33,091 bases of DNA from Caulobacteraceae bacterium (lineage in GTDB: Bacteria; Pseudomonadota; Alphaproteobacteria; Caulobacterales; Aquidulcibacteraceae): positions 1 through 33,091 of the forward strand of contig WRPF01000054.1 in assembly GCA_009773335.1 (NCBI GenBank), in the 5' to 3' direction. Numbering within the stretch: position 1 is the first letter of the stretch; every line of letters begins with the position of its first letter. This document shows positions 17,771-26,798 of this stretch, piece by piece. Under the pieces are notes generated by a model, which was not told where the DNA came from, did not search any database, and saw nothing but the letters and a program-made list of their open reading frames with translations. A program made the position numbers and the translations under genes.

Positions 17771-18820
17771 TTAGCGCTTCGCGTCGAGCGGGTGGGCGAC
17801 ACCCCGCACTTTCGGCGCACCGGCGAGCCGTTTTGCGACGATGCCAATGCGGCCGGCGAGCGCGGTCGCATCATGATGTCGCAGGAATTCCGCGAGACGG
17901 CGCGGCTGGTTCGCTGTCGTTGAAAATGCGCCGTAGGCGCGGCGCAGCGGCGCGCGGAATGCGCCGGCCTGCCCGGCTTCCATGTGCGCACCGATTTTCG
18001 CGGCCCAGCGGAGCTTTTCGGTCGCCCACCATTCCAGGACTTCTTTCTGCAGCGCATCGAGCGCATCGAAATCCTCACCCATGCGCGCGATGAATTCCCG
18101 GGCTTCACGCCAGGTGCGGAAGCCGGGGATCGGATGTGGGCCGAGCAGCGCGCGATAATAGTCGAAGCCGTTCGGGTGCGGTGCAATCGGGATCGCGCCG
18201 TATTCGAGCGCTTCCCAGAACCGCCAGGTCTCGATCACCACATTCCCCATCGGCGCCGGCGCGAAGGATGCGTCGCGCATCACCTCAACATAGCGCTCGC
18301 GTGGAAGAAGCGGCTCGCCGCGGTGCGCATCGGGTATGGCGAGGAAGCCGCGCGGCGTCTCACCCATCTCGCGCGCAAGCGCCGCGCGCGCCGCATTGCG
18401 CAGGCCGATGAAGGCCCACAAATGCGCGCGCTTCGATGCGGGCTTCACCGTGTCCGCACGGTTGAGCCCCGGCGGAAAGCCGAGCGGAAAGGTGAGTACG
18501 CCGGGCGTGTCGAGCCACGGCGCGTGGTAGTTGCGAAGCACCCAGCCGAATGACGCATAGAGCCGGTAGTTCCCGCGCAGGAACTCGTCGCCGAGATGCG
18601 CCATCCCGCAATCGCCCGCGCGCTCCACGGCCTCAAGCCATGCCGCTGGCGGCGCTGCCGTGCCGAGCGCGCCGGCGAAGACATAGAGTGCGCCGGACGT
18701 GACGCGCACGAAGGCAGGATCGTCGCGCCAGCTAAGCGGACGCCCTCCGAGCAGCGTCGTCAGCCACTCTTCCTCGACAAGGCGGCCCTCATAGCAGCGC
18801 ACGATTTCAAGAGGTTGCAT
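17771..18820 (-). CDS. Exostosin/GT47-like glycosyltransferase
   Basis: This 349-residue cytosolic-looking protein has no signal peptide. Its pattern is that of exostosin/RXYLT1-like transferases: [10 protein letters not shown], then a Lys/Arg-rich strand [20 protein letters not shown], a middle [19 protein letters not shown], and the donor-binding [18 protein letters not shown] (R…EAL..G.IPV in the family). The tail is rich in basic residues. It probably adds a sugar to a cell-surface glycan. It is divergent from a UDP-glucuronate decarboxylase gene, which suggests UDP-xylose as a possible donor (inference). ATG 18820 is preferred over the further upstream start. Confidence 0.65.
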   Translation of the reverse strand: MQPLEIVRCYEGRLVEEEWLTTLLGGRPLSWRDDPAFVRVTSGALYVFAGALGTAAPPAAWLEAVERAGDCGMAHLGDEFLRGNYRLYASFGWVLRNYHAPWLDTPGVLTFPLGFPPGLNRADTVKPASKRAHLWAFIGLRNAARAALAREMGETPRGFLAIPDAHRGEPLLPRERYVEVMRDASFAPAPMGNVVIETWRFWEALEYGAIPIAPHPNGFDYYRALLGPHPIPGFRTWREAREFIARMGEDFDALDALQKEVLEWWATEKLRWAAKIGAHMEAGQAGAFRAPLRRAYGAFSTTANQPRRLAEFLRHHDATALAGRIGIVAKRLAGAPKVRGVAHPLDAKR

Positions 18821-18983
18821 GCGTCGCCCGTATACGTGGCGCAGGCGCCCGGAATCAAGGCGCATCGCCAACGAGACAATGGCGGTTCGCGCAATCGGGG
18901 CGCCTGACTGGGGAAGTCTGTTGTTGCGGATGACACGGTGTGCCGTTTACGCGACAGCGGCGCGACCGCGTGGGGAGACAGGC

Positions 18984-19946
18984 ATGGCGAACTGCAAGCG
19001 AGTGCTGGTGACGGGCGGCGCCGGTTTCATCGGATCGCACCTCTGCGAACGCCTCATCGCCCGCGGCGATGCCGTCATGTGTCTGGACAATCTCTACACA
19101 GGCGCGGAAGCGAATATTGCGCATCTGCGCGATCATCCTGCGTTCGCATTCCTGCACCAGGATGTCTGCCAGCCGACGACGATAGAGGTCGACCGGATCT
19201 ACAATCTCGCCTGTCCTGCCTCTCCCGTGCACTACCAGCGCCATCCCGTGCAGACGACACGCACGAGTGTGCTCGGCGCAATCAACATGCTCGATCTTGC
19301 GCTCGCGGCAGGCGCACGCGTGCTGCAGGCCTCGACGTCGGAAGTGTACGGCGATCCCGCCGTGCATCCGCAGCCGGAAACATACTGGGGCAACGTCAAC
19401 ACGATCGGCCCACGCGCCTGTTATGACGAGGGCAAACGCTGCGCCGAGACGCTCTTCTTCGACTATCGCCGGCAGCACGGCCTGGAGATCCGCGTGGCGC
19501 GAATCTTCAACACTTACGGACCCCGCATGCAGCCCAACGACGGTCGCGTCGTGTCGAACTTCATCGTGCAGGCCCTGCGCGGCGCGCCGATCACCATCTA
19601 TGGCGACGGCCGCCAGACGCGGGCCTTCTGCTATGTGGACGACATGGTCGATGGCCTTCTGCGTCTCATGGAGACGCCTGAGCCGGAGACCGGCCCAATC
19701 AATCTCGGCAATCCCGTCGAGACTACGATGCTCGAACTCGCCGAACTCGTGATCGAACTCACCGGCGCGCGCAGCAAGCTCGTCCACCTGCCCTCGCCCG
19801 AGGACGATCCGCGACAGCGCATGCCCGTCATCGACAGGGCGCGCGATGCGTTGGGCTGGACTCCGTCCACGCCGCTGCACACGGGCCTTGAGCGCACGGT
19901 CGCGCATTTCGACGCGATGCTGAGAAGCGGACCGCCCGTACTGTGA
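18984..19946 (+). CDS. UDP-glucuronate decarboxylase-like SDR (UDP-xylose synthase type)
   Basis: This 320-residue extended SDR has the NAD-binding motif [10 protein letters not shown] at 10–19 and the UXS-type stretch [13 protein letters not shown]. It also has STSEVYGDP with the catalytic Ser/Thr, YDEGK with Tyr147 and Lys151, and [16 protein letters not shown] and the YDEGKR context separate UXS from dTDP-glucose dehydratases and epimerases. The reaction would be UDP-glucuronate to UDP-xylose with CO2 release. ATG 18984 follows GGGGAGA. It faces away from the glycosyltransferase gene across a 163-base shared promoter region. Confidence 0.9.
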   Translation: MANCKRVLVTGGAGFIGSHLCERLIARGDAVMCLDNLYTGAEANIAHLRDHPAFAFLHQDVCQPTTIEVDRIYNLACPASPVHYQRHPVQTTRTSVLGAINMLDLALAAGARVLQASTSEVYGDPAVHPQPETYWGNVNTIGPRACYDEGKRCAETLFFDYRRQHGLEIRVARIFNTYGPRMQPNDGRVVSNFIVQALRGAPITIYGDGRQTRAFCYVDDMVDGLLRLMETPEPETGPINLGNPVETTMLELAELVIELTGARSKLVHLPSPEDDPRQRMPVIDRARDALGWTPSTPLHTGLERTVAHFDAMLRSGPPVL

Positions 19947-20131
19947 ACTGTCAGGAATTCAGCCCTGAGGATTGCTTTCCGCCATCTGAACCGGCTTTCT
20001 GACGCTTCACAATTTCTGCCGGTCGGGCTGCACCCGGTTTCACGGACATCGAGTCAGGTGTTTCGCGGGATCGCAGACACGATACGGGACGGCGAAGGCG
20101 TTCACACGCGCGTTCAGGCCTGAGGCGGTGC

Positions 20132-20157
20132 GGAACCCCGCCAATCCTTCAAACGTT
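20132..20157 (+). promoter_or_regulatory. EcfG-type stress promoter for the OmpA-like gene
   Basis: GGAAC at 20132–20136, 17 bases, CGTT at 20154–20157: a full match to the consensus of the alphaproteobacterial general stress sigma factor EcfG. The gene starts 47 bases after the -10 element. Bases 19947–20131 hold nothing else I recognise. Confidence 0.8.
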
Positions 20158-20204
20158 AACCTCTCGAATGGCCGGATCGGCCAACGATGTCGAAGGAGGC
20201 GGGC

Positions 20205-20711
20205 ATGTTTCATCGGATCATTGCGGCAGCGATCGCCGTCGGCGCTATGGGCGGCGCTACTCTCGCGTTTGGGCGCAATCAGCACCTGACGTCGCATGAA
20301 CTGGCGCAAACACCGCACCCGGCTGACTCCGGCGCCTTCGTCAGGTGCCAGCCCGTCACTTTCCGGATCTACTTCGAGCCTGGCTCTTCACACCTAAATC
20401 GCGAGGCAGGCGACGTGATCGACAGCGCGTCGCGCCACGTCGCGGCGTGCGACGGCGTTCAATTCCAGCTCGCCGCCGATCCCCATCAGATAGCCAGCCC
20501 AGCAGACAGACGTCGCGCATCCGCGCGCAGCGTCGTCATACTTTCCGCTTTGCGGAGCAAGGGCGTCTTCGGCGAAGTCTATGTCGCGCCTCTCGGCAAG
20601 GCGACGACCGGGATCGACGAAACTGCGGGTCCAGACTTTGTGGAGGTCGGCATCACCCCAACCCGCGCGCCGCTGTTGATATCGAGCAAAGCGCGCCAAA
20701 CCGAGATCTAG
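20205..20711 (+). CDS. Periplasmic OmpA-like domain protein
   Basis: This 168-residue protein has a signal peptide (hydrophobic residues about 4–22). The mature part carries FRIYFEPGSSHLNREAGDVID, then a helix and VQFQLAADPHQ…RRRASARSVVILSALRSKG, which follows the OmpA C-terminal peptidoglycan-binding layout (F..gS..L…a…i, then R.a…l). Several of the usual NxxLSxxRA residues are altered, so binding is uncertain. ATG 20205 has a strong GAAGGAGG site. It lies behind an EcfG promoter, so it is probably an envelope stress protein. Confidence 0.65.
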   Translation: MFHRIIAAAIAVGAMGGATLAFGRNQHLTSHELAQTPHPADSGAFVRCQPVTFRIYFEPGSSHLNREAGDVIDSASRHVAACDGVQFQLAADPHQIASPADRRRASARSVVILSALRSKGVFGEVYVAPLGKATTGIDETAGPDFVEVGITPTRAPLLISSKARQTEI

Positions 20712-20759
20712 GGCCGCCAGCAGGCAATCTCCGCTCAGGGGTCGCGAAGATTCCATCTC

Positions 20760-22061
20760 TCAAACGCCCTCCAGTGTCTTGAGCAACCTCGCGATAGGTA
20801 TGGTCGCGAAGTTCGAGAACGTGTCGGACACTGCATAGGGCAGAATGATCCGCCCGTTGTGGCGCATGGCGCCGCAGGTATACACCACATTGGGCACGTA
20901 CCCTTCGCGCTCGGACGGGATTGGGCGCACAAGCGGCTCGCGTGACCGCGCGAGAACCTTCGCAGGATCCCTCTTGTCGAGCAGCACTGCGCCAATCGAA
21001 TATCTGCGCACCGGGCCAACGCCGTGGGTCAGCAGCAGCCAGCCTTCATCCAGTTCGATCGGCGCGCCGCAGTTACCGATCTGCATGAACTCCCATGGGA
21101 ATTTCGGTTGCAGGAAAACCTGGCCGCCCTCCCAGTGATCCATGCGGTCGGAGGTGATCAGGTGAAGGTTTTCATTGTCCTGCCGGCCAACCATGACGTA
21201 CGCGCCGTTCAGACGCCTTGGAAACAGCGCCATGCCCTTGTTGCGCGAGGCGCTTCCCGAGAGCGGCGTCATCCGGAACGAGACGAAATCGGTTGTCTCG
21301 ATCAGCTCCGAGCGGATCGCCCTGCCACTGTAGGCGGTGAATGTCGCGTAGTAGATCCGTTTGCCGTCGTCATCGAACTCCACAAAGCGCGCGTCCTCGA
21401 TGCCGTTGGACTGCGCGTCAGTGATCGGAAAGATCACATGCTCGCTGATGTCCTGCCCGGGATGGAACGCAAGGTCGATGGTGTCTCCCGCCGGTCCGGA
21501 CGTGCGCGACACGACCCGCGGGATCCATGCGAAGCGGGTCGTGGGGTCCACAGACACCTGCCCCTCTGCGGTGATGACGCCTGACCGGAAGGTGAGCGAC
21601 GACACATGACCTTCGCCGACCGCCCGGAGACTCAAGATAAAGCGGCGCCCGCCCGCGGGCGCGCCGGACTGATCTGGATGCGCCACGATGCTTGGATTGA
21701 AGAGAGCCGCAGCCTCGAAAGAATACTCGTGCATGAAATATGCGCCGACAAGTTGGCGCTGCACCTGCGAAAACTTCTTGTGCGCCTGAAGCGCCTCCTC
21801 CATTTCGCCCGCCCGCGCCTCAAACACCGCCAGAAGGTCGCGGTGCCTGCCGACAAAGTTCTCAACCACATCCGCGAGCAAGCTTGCGGCGGTCACATCG
21901 TCAAGCGCCAACACGCGATCCACGACATGGTTTGCGCGATTTTTATCCGTTGGATTTAGATCACGCGGCTCGGTCGTCGGCTTGAACGGACGCACGACGA
22001 CACGGGCAGGATCAGGCCGCAGATAAAGCGCCTGGCGTTTCAGGAAGGTTGCGTCGGACAA
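20760..22061 (-). CDS. GH130 family glycoside phosphorylase
   Basis: This 433-residue protein has the GH130 five-blade propeller motifs: LFNPSIVAHPDQ, GIEDARFVEF (general-acid region), NKGMALFPRRLNGAYVMVGRQD, IGNCGAPIELDEGWLLLTHGV and GYVPNVVYTCGA. Known members phosphorolyse β-mannosides to mannose 1-phosphate. An N-terminal helical extension of about 90 residues resembles that of the larger GH130 subgroup. The start is TTG 22061 after GAGGCG, 30 bases downstream of the glycosyltransferase stop, so the two form an operon for making and recycling a short glycan. No signal peptide, so it is cytosolic. Confidence 0.85.
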   Translation of the reverse strand: MSDATFLKRQALYLRPDPARVVVRPFKPTTEPRDLNPTDKNRANHVVDRVLALDDVTAASLLADVVENFVGRHRDLLAVFEARAGEMEEALQAHKKFSQVQRQLVGAYFMHEYSFEAAALFNPSIVAHPDQSGAPAGGRRFILSLRAVGEGHVSSLTFRSGVITAEGQVSVDPTTRFAWIPRVVSRTSGPAGDTIDLAFHPGQDISEHVIFPITDAQSNGIEDARFVEFDDDGKRIYYATFTAYSGRAIRSELIETTDFVSFRMTPLSGSASRNKGMALFPRRLNGAYVMVGRQDNENLHLITSDRMDHWEGGQVFLQPKFPWEFMQIGNCGAPIELDEGWLLLTHGVGPVRRYSIGAVLLDKRDPAKVLARSREPLVRPIPSEREGYVPNVVYTCGAMRHNGRIILPYAVSDTFSNFATIPIARLLKTLEGV

Positions 22062-22091
22062 TTTCGCCTCGTTTTAAAAAAAGTGCGACGC

Positions 22092-24380
22092 TCAGGCGCG
22101 CTGTAAGGATGCCAATGGCTCATGGAGAGGACGATCATCGCTGACGCGCACGAGTTGCCGGATCTCGGCGAGGCTGAACAGGTAAGAGACAACTGACTCT
22201 CCGCCCCGGTTTTCGTTGGCGCGATCGGGATGCAAGCCATCACGGCAGCTGCCCGTGCCCGGATCGACGAGTGAGATGCCCAGATCGTTGGCGCCCAGGA
22301 ACCAGTCGAAGGCGCGTTTGGCCTCGGTCTTCCAGGCGACATCGCCATCGGCGCGCCACGCGGCAAGGCACGCGGAGATCGTTGCGGTCGCCTCAAGCGG
22401 TTGTTGATCGAACGCCCTCGGTGCGGCGCGGCTATCGCCGAAGCTCCCCGATCCGACAGGTCGAAATTGCCCCTCGGGATTCTTCTGCATCGACATGAGC
22501 CAGCGTAGCGATCGAAGACCTGCATCGACATAGGCAGGCCGTCTACACGCCAAACCCGTCACGAGCAACGCCTGCGGCAACCGGGCGTTGTCGTACGAAA
22601 GCCCTTCCTCGAACCAGGTCCAGTCCCCGCTCTCAACCGCCGCGAGGACGACCATCAGCCTGTCAGCCAGACGAGTGCGAAGTCGCTGGGCATCCAGGTC
22701 GTCGGCGTGCGCGCCGCAATAGGCGTCGAGGCCCAGCAACGCGAAGGCCAACGCCCGGGGGGATTGGAAACTGTCCACGACCGGCGACGCTTCCGCGAAC
22801 AGCGCGCTTGCCCAGCCTCGACGCGATACACTCACGTCATCGCGGGCGCATACGCCCAATGCCCACACGGTCCGCCCGTGACTGTCTTCCGACCCGCAGT
22901 CCTCGAGCCAGCGCCGGTCGAACGACATGAAGTTGCGGAACCGCCTGCGATCGGGATTCCAGGCGTGCTGAACAAACGCGGAAAACTGCGCACTGAGCTT
23001 TTCCGGAAGGTGCTGTTCACCGGAAACGCCAAGCGCGCACGCGAGCAGCAACGCGCGCGCATTGTCATCGACGCAATACCCGTGCGCACGATCAGGTACG
23101 CAATGCACAGCGTGCTGATACAGCCCCACGCTGTCACACATGGACAGCAAGTGGTTGAAGCGCATCTCGGGAGGCTCCGCCGTGGCGCGGACAGGCGCCT
23201 TTCGCCACGATCTCGCGAGCACACGCAGGCGGCTTTTGTCGATCACATCCGAGAAAGTCGCTGCATAGGCATCCGCCGTGCGCGCCCAGGTCATGGAACG
23301 ACTGCACTGATAGGCGCGCGCGCGCATCGCTTCGCGACGCGCGGGGTCGATCAGCAGGTCACGTATCTCCTTGCCGATCGCCGCCGAGTCACCGAAAGGC
23401 ACCAGAATCCCTCGTCCATCCGCCAGCAATTCCCGGGCATGCCAGTATGGCGTCGACACCACAGCCTTGCCGAGCCCGAAACTGTAGGCCAGCGTGCCTG
23501 ACGTCATCTGCGCCTCGGAAAGGTAAGGCGTCACGTACACATCGCACATCGAAATGAAGTCGAGAAGGGTTTCGCGATCGACGAACTGATCGAGAAATAT
23601 CACCTGATCACGAACGCCGAGTTCCTTTGCGCGCGCAACAAGACGTTCGCGGTAGGCCTCGCCCTCACGACGCACGAGATTGGGATGCGTCGCACCCAGC
23701 ACCACGTAGATTGCATCCGGGCAATCGGCGATGATCGACGGCATCGCATCGATCATGACTTCGATACCCTTGTTGGGCGACAGGAGACCAAACGTCAGGA
23801 TGACGGACTTTCCTGCGAAGCCGCGACGCACCTTCGCCTCGTGTGGTTCTGCATACGCCACATCCGGGATGCCGTGTGGAATGACTTCAATCTTGTCGGT
23901 CGGCGTCTGGTAGACCGTCTGCATCAACTGGCGGCCCTTTTCCGCCATCAGGACGATCCCGGACGACGCGGTCGATATCTGCTCCACCATGTCCCGCTGC
24001 AGCGAGGACGGATCCGCGAGCACGGTGTGAAAGGTCGTGACAATCGGCATTTTCAGTCGCGACAGCAACGCAAGCACGTTGCGCCCCGCCTCGCCTCCAA
24101 AGATGCCGAACTCATGCTGCAGGCAGACGATGTCGAACTTCCCCCGGTTCAGCCAATCCGCTGCGTCGACATAGTCGGACAAGATGTCGTCCCGCACCTG
24201 GCGGCCCACGCTCTTCGGGTACGCGTATGTCTGCCCATGATCGGTCATGGCGAGGACGGACGTTTCGATATCGGGCCGCGACTGGGACACGGCCTGTTGA
24301 AGATCAGTTGTGAATGTCGCGATCCCGCATCGACGGGGAAGCGAGTTCCCGATGAATGCAATGCGATTCAAATTGTTCAT
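22092..24380 (-). CDS. GT4 glycosyltransferase fused to an α/α-toroid domain
   Basis: This 762-residue two-domain protein has a GT-B glycosyltransferase (about 1–400). It starts RIAFIGNSLPRRCGIATFT and contains LQHEFGIFGG, TFGLLSPNKGIEVMIDAMP and the donor-site region SGTLAYSFGLGKAVVSTPYWHA. The second half (about 430–750) is helical with DDNARALLLA, SHGRTVWALG, DWTWFEEGLSYDNARLPQAL and repeated hairpins typical of six-hairpin glycosidase-like toroids. ATG 24380 begins the GT domain directly. It is followed by GH130, and the pair resembles mannosylation/phosphorolysis modules. The specificity is inferred only. It may be read from the upstream csbD stress promoter. Confidence 0.8.
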   Translation of the reverse strand: MNNLNRIAFIGNSLPRRCGIATFTTDLQQAVSQSRPDIETSVLAMTDHGQTYAYPKSVGRQVRDDILSDYVDAADWLNRGKFDIVCLQHEFGIFGGEAGRNVLALLSRLKMPIVTTFHTVLADPSSLQRDMVEQISTASSGIVLMAEKGRQLMQTVYQTPTDKIEVIPHGIPDVAYAEPHEAKVRRGFAGKSVILTFGLLSPNKGIEVMIDAMPSIIADCPDAIYVVLGATHPNLVRREGEAYRERLVARAKELGVRDQVIFLDQFVDRETLLDFISMCDVYVTPYLSEAQMTSGTLAYSFGLGKAVVSTPYWHARELLADGRGILVPFGDSAAIGKEIRDLLIDPARREAMRARAYQCSRSMTWARTADAYAATFSDVIDKSRLRVLARSWRKAPVRATAEPPEMRFNHLLSMCDSVGLYQHAVHCVPDRAHGYCVDDNARALLLACALGVSGEQHLPEKLSAQFSAFVQHAWNPDRRRFRNFMSFDRRWLEDCGSEDSHGRTVWALGVCARDDVSVSRRGWASALFAEASPVVDSFQSPRALAFALLGLDAYCGAHADDLDAQRLRTRLADRLMVVLAAVESGDWTWFEEGLSYDNARLPQALLVTGLACRRPAYVDAGLRSLRWLMSMQKNPEGQFRPVGSGSFGDSRAAPRAFDQQPLEATATISACLAAWRADGDVAWKTEAKRAFDWFLGANDLGISLVDPGTGSCRDGLHPDRANENRGGESVVSYLFSLAEIRQLVRVSDDRPLHEPLASLQRA

Positions 24381-24491
24381 CGACGTGACTCCGCGCAACC
24401 GTGTGTCGAAGCGATCGACTGCGGCAGCAGAGGCCACAATCCGCAAGTGGGGCGTCACGAGCGCAAGTGCAACCGTCCGTCGTCGAATGCG

Positions 24492-24520
24492 AGGGCGCTG
24501 CATACGAGATGCAGCGCCCT
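24492..24520. terminator. Strong hairpin between csbD-like gene and glycosyltransferase
   Basis: AGGGCGCTGCAT pairs perfectly with ATGCAGCGCCCT over 12 bp around the loop ACGAG. It lies 24 bases after the csbD-like stop (minus direction). No T tract follows on either strand, so it may only attenuate transcription into the glycosyltransferase or stabilise the short stress mRNA. Confidence 0.5.
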
Positions 24521-24543
24521 TCGTCTGATCCAGGCGGAAGGCG

Positions 24544-24744
24544 TCAGCTGTGGCGCCCGATGAACTCGTCAAACTGTTTTTCGGCGTCTTCCTTGACCAG
24601 CCCGTAGCGCTCCTTCAGGCGGCCGACAAACTCGTCGCGACCGCCACGCGCCACGGCGATGTCATCGTCGGTCAGGAGGCCCCACTGCTTTTGCGCGGCT
24701 CCCTTGACCTGATCCCATTTTCCTTCGACCTGCGTCCAGTTCAT
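24544..24744 (-). CDS. CsbD family stress protein
   Basis: This 66-residue protein starts MNWTQVEGKWDQVKGAAQ and contains RDEFVGRLKERYG and AEKQFDEFIGRH, the CsbD-like pattern. CsbD proteins are abundant, small, hydrophilic and stress-induced, with no known biochemical function. ATG 24744 has a GGAGAT site. An EcfG promoter lies 48 bases upstream, fitting a classic effector of the general stress response. Confidence 0.92.
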   Translation of the reverse strand: MNWTQVEGKWDQVKGAAQKQWGLLTDDDIAVARGGRDEFVGRLKERYGLVKEDAEKQFDEFIGRHS

Positions 24745-24791
24745 GAAAATCTCCATGTAAAAAATAGGGGGCGATCGGCTCCCGGTCTGGA

Positions 24792-24817
24792 AACGATTCA
24801 GCGCCCAGACCAGTTCC
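24792..24817 (-). promoter_or_regulatory. EcfG-type stress promoter for the csbD-like gene
   Basis: On the minus strand GGAAC (24817–24813), 17 bases, CGTT (24795–24792). It sits just downstream of the histidine-kinase stop codon, so the kinase operon and this unit are separate transcripts. Confidence 0.85.
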
Positions 24818-24826
24818 GCGAAAGCG

Positions 24827-25801
24827 TCATCCTTGCACAGCTCCTTCACGGTCTGCGGCAGGCAGGGTGAGGCGTGTCGTCAGGGGCTGATCGGGATCCT
24901 GAGACACGGTCGCGCCGAGTTCTCGCGCCAGATCAAGGATCAGGCGGCGTCCTGAGAGGGACGCCACTCGCGTGTCGCCCGCATCCGAGGATGAAATCGA
25001 CAAGACCACCATGCCATCATCCTGCTCCAGCAAGGACAAGGCAATCGTCGTCCGCGTATCTGCGCGCGCGCGCTCCACGGTGGCCGTCAGGCACTCGGCG
25101 ATAAGAAACGCCATGGGCGCCGCAAGATCTACAGAGACACGGACCGGCGCCAGCGCGAGCGCAAGGTCGATGATCTCGCCGCGCGCGCCGATCGCTGCGC
25201 GTCCGATTTCGGCGACAAGCTGATCGAGGCGGACGTCATGCACCTCCCCCGAGGCGTAGATCTGGCTTTGAGTCAGCGCCAGGAGCTGGACGCGCGCCCT
25301 CGCGCGGGCCAAGGCCAATTTTTGATCTTCATTGTCCGAGTCGCGCGCCTGAATGGACAGGATGCTCAGCACAACCTGCAGATTGTTCATCACCCGGTGA
25401 TTGACCTCACGCAGCAACACACGCTGCTCCTTGAGTGCCAGGGCGACGCGTTCCTCCCGGCCGCGGATCGCGCCGGCCATCACCAGAAGCGAATTTCGCA
25501 GGGAAACGAGTTCCGACGGCGGGTCGTCGGACGCCTCGACGATCTGGGGCGTCTCACCGCGCGCGTAGGCGTTGGCGGCGCCCTCAAGCGACAGCAGCGG
25601 ACGGGCTACAAATACGTGTGCGCTCGCCGACGCGGCGATCGCCGCAACCAGCCACAGCGTGACCGGTGTGACTTCGCCGGCATGAAGGGCCTGCAACCCG
25701 CTGGGCGCCAGCGTTGCGCCAAGAATCAGCGCCACGCGCCCGCGCAACGAGCGCCAGGGCATGAGATTTCGACGGGCCTTCGCCGCCTTCCAGCGCGTCA
25801 C
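24827..25801 (-). CDS. Membrane histidine kinase of the general stress response
   Basis: This 324-residue kinase has two N-terminal membrane segments (about 22–38 and 48–66), a HAMP-like linker (VARPLLSLEGAANAYARGE) and the HisKA_2 dimerisation motif LLREVNHRVMNNLQVVLSILS with phospho-acceptor His135. The ATPase domain is degenerate: the N-box region reads LIAECLTATVERA rather than the usual E…NA.KH, so kinase activity may be weak. Its start overlaps the ecfG stop by four bases, so it belongs to the nepR-ecfG operon, where PhyK-type kinases that phosphorylate PhyR are often found. The short periplasmic loop suggests sensing at the membrane. Confidence 0.85.
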   Translation of the reverse strand: MTRWKAAKARRNLMPWRSLRGRVALILGATLAPSGLQALHAGEVTPVTLWLVAAIAASASAHVFVARPLLSLEGAANAYARGETPQIVEASDDPPSELVSLRNSLLVMAGAIRGREERVALALKEQRVLLREVNHRVMNNLQVVLSILSIQARDSDNEDQKLALARARARVQLLALTQSQIYASGEVHDVRLDQLVAEIGRAAIGARGEIIDLALALAPVRVSVDLAAPMAFLIAECLTATVERARADTRTTIALSLLEQDDGMVVLSISSSDAGDTRVASLSGRRLILDLARELGATVSQDPDQPLTTRLTLPAADREGAVQG

Positions 25802-26379
25802 CAGACGCGGGCCACAGGCTCGCCGGACTGCCGCCCGGAATCCGAGTCATCTCCCTCGGGCGCATCGTTTCCATCAAATACGGCCTGCAGGCGGCGACGT
25901 CCCCGGTTGACCCTGCTTTTGATCGTTCCGACGGCGCAGCCGCAGACGCTGGCCGCTTCGATGTAAGAGCAGCCAGACGCACCCACCAGGGTCAGCGCCT
26001 CGCGCTGTTCCAGCGGCAATTTCGCAAAGGCGACCTTGAAGTCCTCGAAATCGAGCTTGCCGTTCTGCCGGGGCGGATCGCTCAGCCGGGCGGCGTACGC
26101 GCCGTCCACGTCCTCGACCTCCCGACGACGCTTGCGAATGTCGGAGTAAAACGTGTTGCGAAGGATGGTGAACAACCACGGTCTCAGGCGCGTTTCAGGG
26201 TCGAAGCGGTGAATGTTCGCCAGCGCCTTGACGATGCAGTCCTGGACCAGATCGTCGGCGCGCGCCGGATTGCGCGCCAGAGACCGGGCGAAGTTCCGAA
26301 GATGCGGAAGCATGGCGACGAGGTCTCGCTTGAAGTCAAACGCGACCGGCGCTGCGGGCGTCTGCGCGATGTCATGCAT
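25798..26379 (-). CDS. ecfG: General stress response ECF sigma factor EcfG
   Basis: This 193-residue ECF sigma factor has region 2 (about 25–90: HLRNFARSLARNPARADDLVQD, then RPWLFTILRNTFYSDIRKRRRE) and region 4 (about 110–165: LPLEQREALTLVGASGCSY, then VCGCAVGTIKSRVNRGRRRL). Identity follows from its overlap with nepR and divergence from phyR. It is held inactive by NepR and released when phosphorylated PhyR binds NepR. The ATG at 26379 overlaps the end of nepR by eight bases. Six EcfG-type promoters in this window include its own. Confidence 0.95.
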   Translation of the reverse strand: MHDIAQTPAAPVAFDFKRDLVAMLPHLRNFARSLARNPARADDLVQDCIVKALANIHRFDPETRLRPWLFTILRNTFYSDIRKRRREVEDVDGAYAARLSDPPRQNGKLDFEDFKVAFAKLPLEQREALTLVGASGCSYIEAASVCGCAVGTIKSRVNRGRRRLQAVFDGNDAPEGDDSDSGRQSGEPVARVW

Positions 26380-26602
26380 CTGGATCGCGCTCCTTCAGAC
26401 CTTCCAGCTCATCGAGGAGCTGCTTCAGATCGGCAGGAATGGGCTCGGCGGCGACCTCGTCGTAGACGCGCCGCAAGTTTCGCGTGATGGGGTCGGGATT
26501 GTATTCGACGTGCGCGGAAAAGTTGCGCCCGCCCTGTCCGCGATCGCGGGTTGGTTTGTCTCCCAAAATCGAGATCTCCGGATTGACGTTGCGCGGGTCC
26601 AT
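26372..26602 (-). CDS. nepR: Anti-sigma factor NepR
   Basis: This 76-residue protein has the NepR core IGxxLRxxYDxxxxEPIPxxLxxLLxxL, here ITRNLRRVYDEVAAEPIP then ADLKQLLDELEGL. The N-terminus is disordered-looking. NepR sequesters EcfG, and phospho-PhyR binds it through a sigma-like domain (partner switch). It is the first gene of the nepR-ecfG-kinase operon, 43 bases below an EcfG promoter. Confidence 0.93.
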   Translation of the reverse strand: MDPRNVNPEISILGDKPTRDRGQGGRNFSAHVEYNPDPITRNLRRVYDEVAAEPIPADLKQLLDELEGLKERDPDA

Positions 26603-26645
26603 GACATGCGCCCTTTATGCGACTGGGAATAGCTGCAATCGTCGA

Positions 26646-26671
26646 AACGCGCGCTCAAGCGAATTTGTTCC
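26646..26671 (-). promoter_or_regulatory. EcfG-type promoter of nepR-ecfG
   Basis: On the minus strand GGAAC (26671–26667), 17 bases, CGTT (26649–26646). It gives positive autoregulation of the sigma factor operon. The -35 element is eight bases from the divergent -35 element of phyR. Confidence 0.88.
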
Positions 26672-26679
26672 CTCTCGAT

Positions 26680-26705
26680 GGAACCTTTGTGTTGTGCTCG
26701 GGGTT
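26680..26705 (+). promoter_or_regulatory. EcfG-type promoter of phyR
   Basis: GGAAC at 26680–26684, 17 bases, GGTT at 26702–26705, one base off the CGTT consensus. The phyR start is 93 bases further on. It stands back to back with the nepR promoter. Confidence 0.75.
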
Positions 26706-26798
26706 GAACGCATTGAGCACAATCGCCGGGGACACTACGCCGCCGCCGCTCCCTATGTTCCGGCAGGTCACGCCGCCTTGCGCTTCACGGAGTCCAGC

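Noticed and set aside
24487-24525. Classical rho-independent terminator after the csbD-like gene
   Set aside because: The 12-bp stem is strong but no T tract follows on either strand, so it is listed only as a hairpin.
22707-24563. Plus-strand open frames opposite the GT4 gene
   Set aside because: Low-complexity, arginine/histidine-rich translations opposite a well-supported glycosyltransferase.
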